Positions 11,551 through 24,221 of a stretch of 64,000 nt of DNA are shown here, one piece after another (position 1 is the stretch's first letter; each line of letters opens with the position of its first letter). The notes below the pieces were generated by a model. The model was given only the letters and a program-made list of their open reading frames with translations. It was not told the DNA's origin and ran no database searches. Location of the stretch: contig MDYQ01000104.1 in the NCBI GenBank assembly GCA_003024175.1, positions 27,057-91,056 on the forward strand, read 5' to 3'. The position numbers were made by a program, and so were the translations under genes. The stretch is from Planoprotostelium fungivorum (Eukaryota; Evosea; Variosea; Cavosteliida; Cavosteliaceae).

Positions 11551-13580
11551 CTACATCTTTGACGCGGGGAGGTTTCTCAATGCCTGTCTGACTCCCAAGT
11601 CCATGAGAACTTCTTCTGATCCTCCCAAGATGGCGTCAAACTTGACCGTTCTCGCAAAGTTCTCCACCTTCGAGCCCATTCCGGTCTGTCCTCCGTCATC
11701 AACTGATGTCCACCTCATCGTCTCTCACCTTTGTGATTCCTCTTCCTCCAAGAATCTGCACGGCTTGATCTGCGATAAAGTGGCTGGCTCGGGTGGCGCT
11801 GGCCTTCAACAGACCGATCTGACCAGCGAGGTACTTGCTCTGCTGCTTGTAGTTCATCTTTGTCATCTGGTAGGTGACGTTCTCGAGCCAAGCCTGGTGG
11901 GACTCGCAGAGTGAGATCATGGCGGCCAGCTTGTTACGGATAACGGCCTGGCTGACGAGTGGCTTACCAAAGACCTTTTCTATTCAGTCGAGTCCTCTCT
12001 CTCTCCTCACCTTTCTCTGTACGGCCCACTTGATGCACTCTTCCACGATGGTTCTCGCACCTCGAACGGCGGCAGTGACCATGACCCATCTCTCGTGGTT
12101 GAAGTTGCTGAGAATGACCTGCAGACCCTTGTTCTCCTCTCCCAAGAGGTTCTCCACGGGTACCTGTCATCCCATCGGTGTGACGTCATCACTCTACACT
12201 CCACCTTGACGTCCTCGAAGATGATGTAGGCGGTACCAGCGGTGGGGGAGTAAGAGGTCTTGATGGGCTTGGTCTCCACACCATCTCCTCTCTCGATGAG
12301 GAGCATGGATAGACCGGCGTCGGTTCTGACTCCAGTGGAGAAGTAGTCGGAGAAGGTTCCGTTGGTGATCCACTTCTTCGTGCCGTTGACGATGTAGAAC
12401 TTTCCACACTCGGATTTGGTGGCAGTGCATCTCAATCCTACGAAGACTTAATCTTTCTTCGAAGGAAAACAATAAACGTGAGAATAAATGTGAGAATAAA
12501 AGAGGTAAAAGACGCACCGGCGACATCAGAGCCAGCGAAAGCTTCGGAGATGGCGAGGGAGATGAATTTCTTTCCAGAGAAGACTTCGTTGCAGATCTTC
12601 TCTTTCAGCTCGGGGCGGGCAAAGTTGAGTACGGGGGGTAGACCGATGACCATTCCTCCCAAGAAACCATCCTGGAAACCTCGAGTGCTCATGCGGCACA
12701 GCTCTTGGTTGATGATCAACTCGTGGAAGTAGTCAAAATCTTCTCCCTTCAATCCAGTGGGGAGAACCTGATCGATAGTTCACACGAGATAAAGGTGAAT
12801 CACATATAGATGATGATGCGACATGTGTCCTCGAAGGTGAGTGACTCACTTGGCCGTGGAGGTGCTTTCCAGGTCCAAGTCTCATGCGATGGAGGTTGAT
12901 GTCGGTGATCTTCTTCATGCACTCATCGCTGATCCTCTTTCCGTCTTCCTCTCGAGCACGTGCCTCTGGAATGATCTATAGAAATGTCACTGGGCTGCAG
13001 CTGTCAAGTCTACACGCCTCCTTGTCACAGAACTCTCTGAACCACTTCTGGAACTTGCGGTGTCCCTCGTTGTAGTACGGAGAAGAGTAAGCGGGTGTCA
13101 ACCAAGTGGGTTCAGCGTAAGGTACCTAGGATCGGATCAGAAAATGCAAGTGTGGAGGTTGGATCGATGACGGTTGAAATGAGAGGAGATTTACATCGGA
13201 GAGAGCTCCTGGGACGAAGGGTCTGACGGTTGGCTTGTGGCCCTCGATGTGTCCGATGGCGTATCTCTTGTACTTGTCTAATACTTCGTGTCTGTGGAGC
13301 TGATAAAAGACCTCGGTAGAGTCCTACATTGCGTGAGATGAGGAGAAGAAGCTGCAGGTCTTCACCTTTCCTGCGACATCCTCATCATACAGAACGACAC
13401 CACCTCCGGGATGTAACTCGGCAAAGTTGGAGAGGTCATAGACAGTTCCGTCGACGATGATCCAAAGATCGTCCTTCTTGTTGTGCTGATGATGTAAATG
13501 AGTGAGAGAGGGGGAGAGGCTCCCGTGAAGGGGCTCACCTTGGCGACTTCTTCTACGGTGAAGGTGCGGAGTTCTGGCAT
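11551..13580 (-). CDS. Cytochrome b5-acyl-CoA dehydrogenase fusion
   Basis: FAD enzyme for the first step of fatty-acid beta-oxidation, with a heme-binding cytochrome b5 domain at its N-terminus. The b5 part carries the heme-ligand motif HPGGG (FAELHPGGGVVLYDED) and the second histidine region YQLHRHEVL. A linker leads to the ACAD domain: AISEAFAGSDVAG, then LRCTATKS, NGTKKWITNG, and near the C-terminus AVQILGGRGIT and a LGGSEEVL-type region. Such fusions are known in fungi and amoebae and are thought to pass electrons without the usual ETF route; that is inference. At least nine exons. It ends ALRNLPASKM with no SKL-type signal. It is divergent from the SET/MYND gene across 130 bp. Confidence 0.9.
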
Positions 13581-13710
13581 GGTCTCTGTCTGTAGACTGG
13601 GTTTGAAAATGGAAGGGAGAGCTGGCTTTCCCTTCCGCTTACAAATGCAACTACAACGAGTCAGTTTCTGCCGTCTTCACAAATTAGCCGATGGATGAGA
13701 TCATTGAACG

Positions 13711-14984
13711 ATGGAACACATACAAAGCCAATTATCGTCGTTTCCTCTATTGATGAGAAGAACTGAACATCAGGGAAGGTTTCTCGTCTCCACCAGGGAT
13801 ATCAAGATCGATGAAGCTGTCTTCAGAGGACTTGCCATCGGTGTATCGATTTCAGACACATACAAGAGACATATATGTGCCACCTGCTTCTTTCACGGAA
13901 AAGAATGGATAGATGATGGCAGTGATGTCTCTGATGAAGAGGCAGGCATCTTCGATATTGAGAAGGTGAGACGCCTCCACCGATCTTCTCTAACAGGCAA
14001 AAAAGCTTTCTGTTTCATCAGATGCACAATTACCATATCATTGCAAGGATTGCCAGCAAGTCTATTACTGTTCCATCAAATGTGCCGAAGGGAACATCTC
14101 CCAGAATGACATCACTCAACAGGTGCGATCGTACATCATTATAGCAGCTACCAACGAAGTCGACAGTCACAAGACTTCCGAGCCGTAAGAGGAGATCACT
14201 GGAAAGTCACCAGAGCGAGACCAACCACATCTCACGGCAGACACTGTCACCTCTATCAGAGGCTCTCCCAAATTCACCTGGAGACCGAATCGGCCACCTT
14301 CACTCGTCTCTTGATCCAAATACTGTCCACAAGAGAAACCAAACACACATCAGATCAGCAGATGGTGATACCCACCTTTGATGATGTGATGCATCTCGTA
14401 TCGACGAGAGAACATTGGAAGCAAGAAGATAAAGACACGTGGAAGAATGTGATCGATTTCATCCGGGAGAGTCACACAGATCTGCATGAGGTGATACATC
14501 GTTCAAAACAGAAGTGAATGGTGCAGGGAGAGAAAGAGGAGGAGTGGGTGGCAGATATGGTATCTAGAGTGGCATCCAACTGCTTCAGAACGTGGACTCC
14601 TGATGAGTCGAAATGTTATGGAAGAGGTGGTGACCTCATCTTCATCAACACCTGACGATGACCAAGCTCTCTTTCCTCTGGCGAGTTACTTCAATCATTC
14701 GTGTGAACCCAACTGCTTCGTGAGCTCCTCTGCCGACGTCATCGAGATCATCACACTGCGAGATGTGAGTTGTTTAGGAATACATTGAGATGTGACACAT
14801 ACAGGTGAGCGAGGGAGAAGAATTAACGTTTCGTTACATCGACGTAAATCAGACGAGAGATAAGAGGAGGCAACAACTTTGGGACAGCTATCAGTTCATG
14901 TGCGCATGCAGCAGGTGTGCCTCATGAAGGAGATGACAACTTACCTCCATCAGATGTGAGCGAGAGAAGAACGAGACCACATGA
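13711..14984 (+). CDS. SET and MYND domain protein (SMYD-like methyltransferase)
   Basis: Lysine-methyltransferase-like protein with a split SET domain. The N-terminal SET strand (GRFLVSTRDIKIDEAVFRG) is followed by HICATC and CKDCQQVYYCSIKCAEGN, a MYND-type zinc-binding cluster. A helical iSET part follows. The SET core shows ASYFNHSCEPNCF (NHSCxPN motif) and EGEELTFRYID, then a post-SET Cys cluster MCACSRCEREKNETT. The last six residues need the final intron (AG|GTGTGCC...CATCAG). Without it the protein would stop at 14927 and lack the intact post-SET end. At least five exons, start at ATG 13711. The substrate cannot be told; SMYD proteins act on histones and other proteins. Confidence 0.8.
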
Positions 14985-15095
14985 AAATCGAATCCACAAC
15001 ATCCGAGGAGGTTAAAAGTGGAATGTCGCATGATGATGATGAGAAGAATTCCTCTGAAGACTTTATAAAACGTCTCCTGATATGCACAATTGACC

Positions 15096-18000
15096 TCATT
15101 CCGTCTGTCCGTTCTGCATGAGAGATAAGTACTGTTCCGCCAGTCTCAGCTCCGTCATGTAATTCTTCGTCTTCGCTTCGTCTCTGATGCTCACCACCTG
15201 TCGTATCCATCAGCCATCCCATCATCACGATCATCATCACGATGATCGATGATCCCATCACCTTCTGTACATTGGCCGTCTTCACAGCGAGAAGATATGC
15301 CGATTTCAACTTTCCACACCGAATGAGAGCATCGATCCTCCCTTCCTCTGAAGTGATCGACGAGATCCAGCTCTCCGCCTCCTTGTTGTTCCCCTGCCCC
15401 AACAATTTGTCGATCACTTCGTGCACCAGCGAATCCCAATCTTCTTCGCTCTCCATCATGGGCTGTACACCTTCAGATGCGTCACCCTCTTCTCTCACCC
15501 TGGCTCTCTTGACGATCTTTCTCATGAGCTTGAGGTGATCGTTGGTGGAGGTGTGTTCGACTGCAGCGAGGATGATCTTTCGGGTGGGGAGTTTGAAGGA
15601 GACCATCACCGTGACACCCAGATCGATAAAGTCTTGCAGTAACAAGGCTTCTGCGATCTCTGCCTATCGATCAGAGGAGCCATACAATCTCTTCTTCGTA
15701 GAAATGTCTCGTTGTAGATGAAAAGAGTGTATCGTTGTAGATGAAAAGAGTGTATCGTTGTAGATGATAGAGATGTCTCGTTGTAGATGAACTCACGGCA
15801 TCTCTGAGAGGAGGAACCGAATACGCTCAACTTGGAAGTCGTCTCCGTTTGTCCCAGTGCCTCGATGATGCCCTGTTGTAGATTGACCCTCTTGATGTAC
15901 TTGTGAAGATCCGCCTTGGCCATCATCCCCGTTCCCTGTGTGGGCTCTACGTCACTGTCCAATTGTCTCGTGAAATAAGTCTGCTCCCTCTCAGCCCTCT
16001 TCTCCTCTCTCTTCCCACCTTGGCTCTCTCCAGGAATTGATCCTTCTGAATGAATTGATCGCTCTTGACGTAAGCTTTGATGCACGTGAGTCCTGCTCTT
16101 CCCCAATCTTTCATGGCGACTTGGAAGCTCAATAGCTCTTCCAATCTGTCCTTACTGTTTAGACAGTTACAGCAAGCCAAGAGATAGTCCCAGCTGTGTT
16201 GCATCTCTGGATCTGTATGACGGGTGAGTCTCTTGTTGTAATCGTTGATTCACCCGCTTCGAATACGGCTTGGAGGAGTTCTGGGATGTTATTCTGCGTG
16301 ATGAAATAGTGAACGATGTCGTTGGCAAACCACTGGGGTGTCACTTGTTTTCGATTGATCGAGTAGACGCACAGCTGTCGTATGTCACCTTCACTCCTCA
16401 CACTCCTCACCTCTTTGTATCTCTTCCAATGGATGAGGAACTTGTTCATCAGTGTCGGTGTTCCGTATTCCGTCAGATAATATCTTTCACTCGTCATTCG
16501 TTCATTCACCGAATGATCCTCACATGCACTCCTGAAATAGACTCTCCCTCTCTGGGCTCCACACGTCAGATGCTCCCCCCACCTTGGGAGAGGCTATCGT
16601 GGAGGCTATTTTTATCACTATCTCCCTTCTCCACTCTCTCTCACCTCTCTGTCGGCTGACTGTGTCGGGTGATTTATTCACCACTTCCTCTCGATTCATT
16701 CTGAAGGAAGACCTCCTGTCCTTCTCTTTGCTCACCGTCGTCTCCTTCTGTACACGATCAGTCGACGTCGACGTGCGTTGTAGATGACCTCGTTCACTTG
16801 GGGTAGAAAGTCTAGGATGGACAAGATGTTCTTCAAGACGGTATCGATCTCCTGTCGTGACGTCTTTGGTGAAGATAGAGCGTGTTTGAATTTGTCGTGG
16901 GCCTGCGAGTGATCACCGCTGCGCAGACAGTGCATGCCCCAGGCTGTCCACACGGGCTCTCTGTCCAAGCTGTATCGAGAGCACACGTAGAGTGAGATCT
17001 CATATTCTTCTCCCTGGATGAGTAGGTCTCTCAGGTACCTGCGATCGTTGAACGTGAGAAGGAGAATTCGACTCACCTGACTTTGTTCTTGTCGGTCAGC
17101 TCCAAGAGAGAATAATTCAAGTTCAATCGAGCACCCTGCAGTCTCTTCATCAATTCGATGTCACAGAGATAAGAGTCACACAGGGATTCCTGCTCCGTTG
17201 AGTCGAGTGCACGTCATCACACGTCACATCACCCTCCCTCGATCCATGTGTTCGTTCGATGCAAAGAACAACTTGGCCTCAGATATGATGCGGTTCATCG
17301 CATTGACCAACATCACTTCTGCACTGCCGGACATCATCTTCTGTCCCTCTCTCTTCTGATTCATGTCGCCTTGTTTCTTCAGATGTCATCTCTCCATTCA
17401 TCTCACCAGATATGAGATCACAGAAGTCGATGAGGTGTTGTCCCAACTTGGATGATTTTCCCAATTTGAGGATGGAGAGGGAGAGGTGTAGATTGTGATG
17501 GCCGCTGTTGAAGAAGTGACTCGATCGAATGGATTCGTCTTGTTCGATGTAACCTGATCATGGTGATTATCTCATTCGGATGTGATGTGACGTCGATGTG
17601 AATGTTCATCATCGATGTGATACCTGTCAATACGGCATCCCAATGTCCGATGTAATCGTAATTCAACCAGAAAGTACCACCTACATCATTCATTCACTGA
17701 AGAATTCTTTCTACTCACCTGTGATGGTGGAGATGGAATCCGCACTGACTCTCTTCTTCGATGTCTTTCGGAAACTGCATCTCTCGAACGCATCACTCAT
17801 CAGACTGGAGAAAGTCAACGATGTGAACGTGAAAGTCAACGATGAGACGGTTCAATCGACGATGAAGAGACATCACTTGTCCAACTGTGGGGGTAGGTGG
17901 ATGTCTTCCCGGAAATCCAGAGCCTTTCTAGCGTACTGGAGCAACTTGGTGCTGGTGATGAGCTCTGGATACTGCCTGAGGATACATCCTGCCTCATCAA

Positions 18001-19321
18001 TGTATTCCATCATGATGAGATTCTCCACGATGAGATCAGGAAATCGGATGAGATGGTACATCTGCTCTTGTCTCTCGGGGCTGATCATGAGGAGGACTCG
18101 GATGCCTATGAAGGGATTCCCCTTGTCTCTCATCTCTGGCTCCAGCAGCTTTTCAAAGATCAACCTGGAACATGGACTCTGGCTGATGTACTGATTTAAA
18201 TTCGAATTGTCTGCGTTTTATTCAGCGTGAGGGAGAGATGAGAGTTACTCACCCACTGAACTCCTCCTCCTCAGTTTGTTTGGAGTCTTCTCTTTCTTCT
18301 CTTCTCCCTTCTTCATCTTCCTCTCCAGTTGTTCTCTCCTGAGGTGAAGTATGTCACTCTCATTGGAGGGTGTGCTGCCTCCACTTCTGACGGGTGACAC
18401 CGACGTCTCTTCATCATGCTGTCCATCATCATCACTCCATCATCGTGACATGTCATCGACATGAATGATCTCACGAATCGAGGTACTGTGGCAGATATAG
18501 TTCTTCCCCTCCTGTTCACTTCCTCTCTGGGTGAGTCGCTCGCATCACTCGATACACTGCTGCTGCTGCGAGAGAACATGGAAGAGGGGTTCAACACGTG
18601 CACGGGGCTGGTGTATACGTTCGTGCCAAAGACGTATGATTGTCGGGGCTGTAGAGGATGAGAAGAGATGGAGGGTGATGGACTCACTGTGAGGGCCTCT
18701 GAGTCGTTGAATTGATCTAAGACGAGGCCGAGCACTTGTTGTTCGTTCATGGCGTCGTCTTCAGAGTCATTGGTAGTGATGGAAGAAGATAAGACCGTCG
18801 GTGGATCGGAGGAATCTGAAGAAGGCATTCCTTCCAACTGTTTTCATCGTCACTTTTATCAGCGAGTCTGTCTTCACCTGCACGTGCTCTACATCTTCGG
18901 CCTCCTTGAGGTAATCTTCCCACTGTGCGATAACTTGATCGAGATCTTCCTCTTCTTCTTCTTCTGTTTCGCTTGGCAAGTGAATCGAATTTCTGTCTGG
19001 AGATGATTTCAAGATGGGAGTTGATTGTCCACTGCTTGAGACGGACTGTCAAATCGTATGAGCTATCACACTCAACATATGACACATTCGTGAGATCGAG
19101 CGAACGGGGATCGATGAATGAGAATAGATAGTGACCGTGGCAAGATGTACCTGGCTGGGAGATGAGATTTTCCTCCTACGTTGAGGAGAGGAGACCATCA
19201 ACTGATCTACTAGTAATCTTCGTACATCTCCATTCACTTCCTTGCTCTGTGTGGAATGAGATTGGCAGATGTAAGCCGAGATGGTCGAAGATCTTATCAC
19301 CTTTATCGCATCTCTGTTCAT
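15096..19321 (-). CDS. ZFYVE26: Spastizin/ZFYVE26-like protein, short form without visible FYVE domain
   Basis: Long helical protein of roughly 1,000-1,100 residues in many exons. The C-terminal half matches the spastizin alpha-solenoid: WTAWGMHCLRSGDHSQAHDK, then WGRAGLTCIKAYVKSD (animals have VRAAMTCIRFF), then LIRCGKLKSAYLLAVKTANV (animals LICCKLRSAYLIAVK), ending RLAEQYLSLMQNGQTE. Animal ZFYVE26 is about 2,500 residues with a FYVE zinc finger. I find no R-x-HHCR-type motif here, so this version is shorter. Spastizin works with spatacsin and AP-5 in late endosome/lysosome traffic. The N-terminus (MNRDAIKVIRSSTISAYICQ) and the first introns are less certain. Divergent from the gene at 19458 across 136 bp. 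Confidence 0.78.
15703..15793. repeat. Tandem repeat built on CGTTGTAGATGA
   Basis: About four units, the first two identical and 23 bp long (TCGTTGTAGATGAAAAGAGTGTA) and the next two diverged, lie in an intron of the spastizin-like gene. Each unit contains TTGTAGATGA, the half-site of the intronic palindrome seen in the RasGAP gene. Confidence 0.75.
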
Positions 19322-19457
19322 GTTAAGAGTAGGACAGAGCAACGTCGTGAGTGTGCTTGTACTTCGTACCGTAGGAGATCGGACTGCAATCGTTGCGCTG
19401 AAATACAACCCACCGAGATGTCCAAACCACCACGCTCATTTCCACGAAAACTAACGA

Positions 19458-20347
19458 ATGAGCTGGCCCCTCTTGAAAGCTGTTGGTATAACAGCTGTGG
19501 CCGTTACTGCAGTGGGCATCCTCACTGCCACTTTCGCTTCTTCGATTGGGGTGAGAGATCATTTTCCACCTCTCTGTGATCTCACTCGTGAGAAGGTAGT
19601 CAAAGATACGAGAGACCATCAAGTGGAGAGCACATCGCAAATCAAACGTAAGATCAAACCACCCAGTGCACCACCAGAAGGGTGAGTATAAATCACTGCG
19701 CATATGAAATAACGTTCCACAGTTTCAGATGGTTTTATCATCAGACGTTGGGGGTGTACATGCTGACACCCACCCGTTGGAGAACAAATTCGAAAGTGTC
19801 TCCTCCCACCATCGACGTATCACCGAAGCCAACCGATGCAGAGGTGATCAATCTCCAATCATCACGTGACCGCGATTGAACATTGCAGAGCGCAAGTAAC
19901 GTGCGATTCACACTGTTCAGCCTTTCGACAGATATGGATCGAGTGAGAAGTAAATTGAGAGAGAAATTAGAGGTACCACATCATTTCGAGATGACGATCT
20001 CATTCGATCGCAGACCAGTGGAATGACCATCGAGAAGGATTGGGAAGAATGCAACGAATGTATACTGTTGCCCATATACAAACAGTGCAAAATGAAGTAT
20101 CATTCTCCGAGCAGTACATACCAAGCCATCACCGTGGAGAACAACATGACGAGTGAGCCATGTCGTTGATGGAAATCATGACGAAGTTTCATCACAGGTA
20201 CGTCCTATTACATGATGATAGAAGCATCGAAAGATCAATTCGATTCGATGATGACCGAATATGGATCGCAGATCATCAAGTGAGATCGTTGTCATGTTCA
20301 TCACGCTGAAAGAATTCAGATCGTTGAGGTTCGATCCATCCTTCTGA
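19458..20347 (+). CDS. Small single-pass membrane protein of unknown function
   Basis: About seven exons give around 195 residues. Near the N-terminus is one hydrophobic span (AVGITAVAVTAVGILTATF) preceded by MSWPLLK, which could be a signal-anchor or mitochondrial inner-membrane anchor. A short linker leads to a soluble part with RWFYHQTLGVYML, FTLFSLSTDMDRVRSKLREK and a Cys pair in WEECNECILL. It ends IIKSLRFDPSF. All introns are 40-47 nt with GTGAG or GTACC donors and CAG acceptors. No family recognised; the layout resembles small mitochondrial or ER accessory proteins, but that is only a guess. Confidence 0.55.
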
Positions 20348-20690
20348 ACTACGTGTTACATAAATTCGCTGATGTAAATGAATTCTCGCTCAATTTACTC
20401 CTTCAGGCTCCTGCGAGCCCACCTTGTCGATTGCAAAATGAATTTTGGAGGCCACATGAACTCACTGCGGGAGAGTGAGAGACCGCTGGACTTCTTATAT
20501 CTCCAATGGAACATTGTATATGCTTCACAGAATAGAGAGAGAATGGATGTCTAAGCCACAGCAGGCCGTAGAACGGCGGAAGAGCGGAGTCCAATCTTCC
20601 ACTGGTTCGCTCAAAGCGGGGACCTCGGTTTACGTAAAGTAATCTTCCGAATATCCGGGCATCTCATCATTAGAAGAGACCACGAGAAGA
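20348..20690. other. Spacer with possible small coding exons
   Basis: From about 20401 a plus-strand frame reads RAHLVDCKMNFGGHMNSLRE and continues to FLYLQWNI before a possible GTATAT donor. Another frame, open from about 20565, runs directly into the thioesterase start. Either the thioesterase has an upstream exon or a very small separate gene lies here. Confidence 0.25.
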
Positions 20691-21391
20691 TGACACTGCA
20701 AGGGACGAGAGAAGAGTTGATCGCAAAGAACATAGAAGAACACTCATGGTTCAAAGAGTTGATGGATGATCCAGAAGCGATTACCTTGCAGAGAAGAGCA
20801 GACCTACCATGTGAGCTCATCGTACTGGTGGAAACGAACTGACAAGTTATATCTAGTTAAAGGCAAAGGATATGTGGTGGGAGACGATAGAATCTTCTTG
20901 GTCAAACGCCTTTATCAAGTGAGGTGTCGACAGCGCCAGATCTGATCGTCCATCAGAAAGAACAGAAAATCATTGGACTGTGCCAATTTGGCAACAATGT
21001 CGAGGGTCCTCCAGGTGGAGTGCATGTGAGTCGCACGTCCCCTAGTCTCAATCTAACGTCTCATCAGGGTGGTTGTACCGCATCTGTCTTCGATACCTTC
21101 TTTGGATATCTCTCATTCCACGTTGCCGCCCCCAAGATCGCCGTCACCGTCAATCTGAACATCAACTACCGAAAATTCGTCCCATTGAACAGCACCAGAA
21201 AGATCATCGTAGAAGTCGATCGCATCGAGGGACGAAAGGTGAATTGAGAACGAATTGTGACCATCATCTGATTGAGACAGATCTTCTGCAAGGGACAGAT
21301 CATCGATCCCACGACGGGGACAGTTCACTCAGAAGCGACGGCCATCTTCTTGACGATCGATCAAGTCAACATCCAACCCAGTGCACAATAG
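20691..21391 (+). CDS. Hotdog-fold acyl-CoA thioesterase (THEM4/PaaI-like)
   Basis: Five exons give about 165 residues. WFKELMDDPEAITL near the start resembles the THEM4-type N-terminal segment. The hotdog domain follows: CQFGNNVEGPPGGVHGGCTA, with the GG-x-HGG turn that carries the active-site region of this class, then DTFFGYLSFH, and KIAVTVNLNINYRKFVPLNS, the typical N-x-Y-x3-P strand. It ends TIDQVNIQPSAQ. Members hydrolyse acyl-CoA; chain length is unknown. The start ATG at 20691 is the first in-frame Met, but the frame is open upstream. Its stop is only 12 bp from the stop of the convergent CCDC22 gene. Confidence 0.78.
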
Positions 21392-21403
21392 ATTTTCATT
21401 TGT

Positions 21404-23888
21404 TTACTGCGTCAACTTGGTCAGGAGACCCTGGTTCTCCACGCGAACGTCTTCCAGATCCTTTTTCAACCTCTCAAAGTTGAGAGAGGACATCCTCTCC
21501 ATGGCCTGCTCTTGCTTCGATTCGAGAGCCAATATGGCGTTCCTGACGTGACCTGTCTCTTCCACCTGTGCGATGAGCTTCTTAAAGTTCTGTCTCCTTC
21601 AGTTTTTTCTCCTCTCTCTTCTCCCTTCACCTCGTTCAGATCGACGACGCGCTTGTAAAGTTCTTTGGCCTGCGGATCTTTCTTCGCGTCCGCAAAGATG
21701 GCTTCTTCTGTGGCAGAGAAGGTTCTGTTGAGTGTGGCCGTGACCGAGTTGATCTCCTTCTGTATCGTGCGGGTGTCTAAGAGGACCTGGAGCGTCAGAG
21801 TGGAGAGGAGGTGGATTCTCACCTTGTCGATGTCCATCTTTTGTTTCTTGACGTTCTTGACGATGTCTAGGATACGGTTCGTGTAGGTTGTACGAGTGAC
21901 CTGAGACGATGTGAGGTGATGGCTGTCGTGATGATGAGCACCTGACTGCTGATGTTGTTGTAGACTTCGATGAGCTCTCTGTACTTCTCGTCCTTTCCGT
22001 TGATCTCTTCCATCAGCTCCTTCATCATGGCACGCATCTCTCTTATCTTTGTCAATTTGACCTTCGCCTCTTCCTATTCCCGTGTCAATTTCCCTCCCAT
22101 CGACTCTGTATTACCTTGTAATTGGCTTGTTGCTCTCTCAAGTCTCTGTACTCGTCGTAGAGAGGCACTCGAATGGTTTCCCTTGTCGTTTGTTATTCAC
22201 AGAAGGAATGGAATGAGATCACCATTTCTCCGCCAGAGCGAGTAGTTCACCAGAGGTAGCACCGCAGATGTCCTGGAGCTTCTTGATGTTCTTGTCTGCC
22301 TCGGGTAACAGTCCGTACGTCGTCTTCTTGATTCGGTACTCTCTCTCCAGTCCTTCTGTCATCGAATCTTCCTCGTGAATGGCCGTTTCGACCTGTCTCT
22401 CTAAATTCTGTTGTCTCCACAGATGATGATCATGAGAGTGGATGATGATCGTGAGATGATGATCATGACAACAGATGATGAGAGACAGATGATGTATGGA
22501 TGACACACCTGTCGGATGGAAGCCAAGAGTGATTTGATCGAAGCAGCCAACTGAGAGTTCTCCACTTGAACTTCCGAAAGCTGACGTCTGAGATCGTCCA
22601 ATTCGTCTTCCCTCTTCTTGATCATCTCTTCTTCGGACAACTTGACCACATCGTTCATGTTCACTTCCTCTTCGGTCGTGAACTTGTTTCGCCTGAGGAA
22701 GGCTCCCTCGCGGTTCTCTGCACGATCGTCAGTGGTGGAATCAATGACATCACGATCGCTCACTCCTTTGAGAGCCGAAACCGTCCAGTTTTCCACTGTC
22801 CCTGAGACTGACCATCTCTTTTCTCATGATGGCCTTCATTGTCTTGTTGATGTTGTCTCCCTTCTTCTTCTTATACACCTGATCATCGTTACATTGTCAT
22901 TTGTAAGATTAGAATAAAGAGAGACGCACGATGGGGTTGGCTGAGCCAGACTCGGGGCCTTTGATGTTCCATTCGTTCTCGCTCTCTGTGTTTTTATTCA
23001 ATTTAAAAAATTCACGTTTGGATGTGGAAGAATAAATGAAAATAAAATGAGCCCACCGATCAATTCGGAGGAGGCTGAAAGGTTGGCCTCGAAGAGACTG
23101 GGTGCGATCTGCTTGGTGTAAGGTGCTTGCAAGCTGATCAATGGAAGGTGATCTCTGTAATAATCTTCCAGTCCCTCCACTTGTCCCAATTTCCTTCCTG
23201 TCAACATTCGATCTCATGATGTTGAAGTATTCAATCGAACCTCTCTGGGCATAAGTGATGGGATAGGCTCTGAAATGGAAAGAAACAGTCGATGCGGCGT
23301 GTTTTCTGTTGCGAGAGGCAAAATGTGGGGTCCATGCTTCTTTCAGTAACAGACCCAACTCCCTCTTGATGACATCGTCTATGGCAGTATCTCCTCCCTG
23401 CGTGACGTTTCACGTGAGATCACATGTAAGACAGTAGATCATTCACCTTGACTTCGGTGTTCATCGCCTTTTTAGGCATGGCATCTACGAGCCACATGAG
23501 AAGTTTACGAACTTCAGAGGGGTTAGGATACAAAATCTGGTGATAGCTGATGTCTCCCTTGTACCCATTTTGCTATCGACGGTCACACCCGTGCAGATGG
23601 AACATTGCACGTACCTTCAAGAGATTGGCAACCTCAGAAGTGAGACCGACCTTCTGAGACATTCCGCGAGGAAGCGTGGAAGGATAATCTTCCAGATTAG
23701 GTCTCTCATCTAAACTATTTAGAAACGTGAGAGCGGTCTGATAGACGTGTTGAGGTGCCACGTCGGTGAGACTCTGTAGGTCATCGTCTTCACCACTATC
23801 GGAAAAGATCAGGTCACTTGCAAACAGATGATACGCACATTCCCAATTCTTTCAAGTTGATCAAGATGATACGATCGACTTCCTCCAT
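21404..23888 (-). CDS. CCDC22: CCDC22 (subunit of the CCC/Commander endosomal recycling complex)
   Basis: Calponin-homology-like N-terminus plus long coiled coil. The start MEEVDRIILINLKELGM matches the animal start MEEADRILIHSLRQAG. The C-terminal part reads TIQKEINSVTATLNRTFSAT then FADAKKDPQAKELYKRVVDL, close to the animal segment ELQKEINSLSGKLDRTFAVT, and the protein ends ENQGLLTKLTQ (animal ENAGLLGRV). The middle includes EEEMIKKREDELDDLRRQLS and other heptad-rich exons. CCDC22 acts with CCDC93 and COMMD proteins, with retriever and WASH, in recycling membrane proteins from endosomes. About ten exons; one intron near 22425-22505 is rich in GATGAT repeats. Confidence 0.9.
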
Positions 23889-24221
23889 TGATGTATTGTC
23901 TTGTCTATCACTCCGCTCCCTTTTGACTTTCACCAAAACAACATGATCATTTGGCGCATTTACAACGCATTTAACCTCATTTTATAGTGGGTTCTGATTC
24001 ACCCCAGTGCGCATACTGGGCATATCAAGGATAGATTACACGAGATTGTTTTTCTGCTGAGACATTCAATATCACGATACCAAGCATGGGTGTTTTTTAT
24101 TTTCCAGTAAAAAATAAATGAAGATCAAGGTCTTCCAACCTCTCCATCCTCTCATGATCGTGCGGTGGTACTCCAATGTCTATCAACCAGAGATAAATTT
24201 CCCTCTTTCCGTGTGTCGCTG
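23889..24221. other. Spacer between two minus-strand genes
   Basis: AT-richer sequence with no supported ORF. It should hold the promoter of CCDC22 and the 3' end of the ankyrin gene. No repeats seen. Confidence 0.5.
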
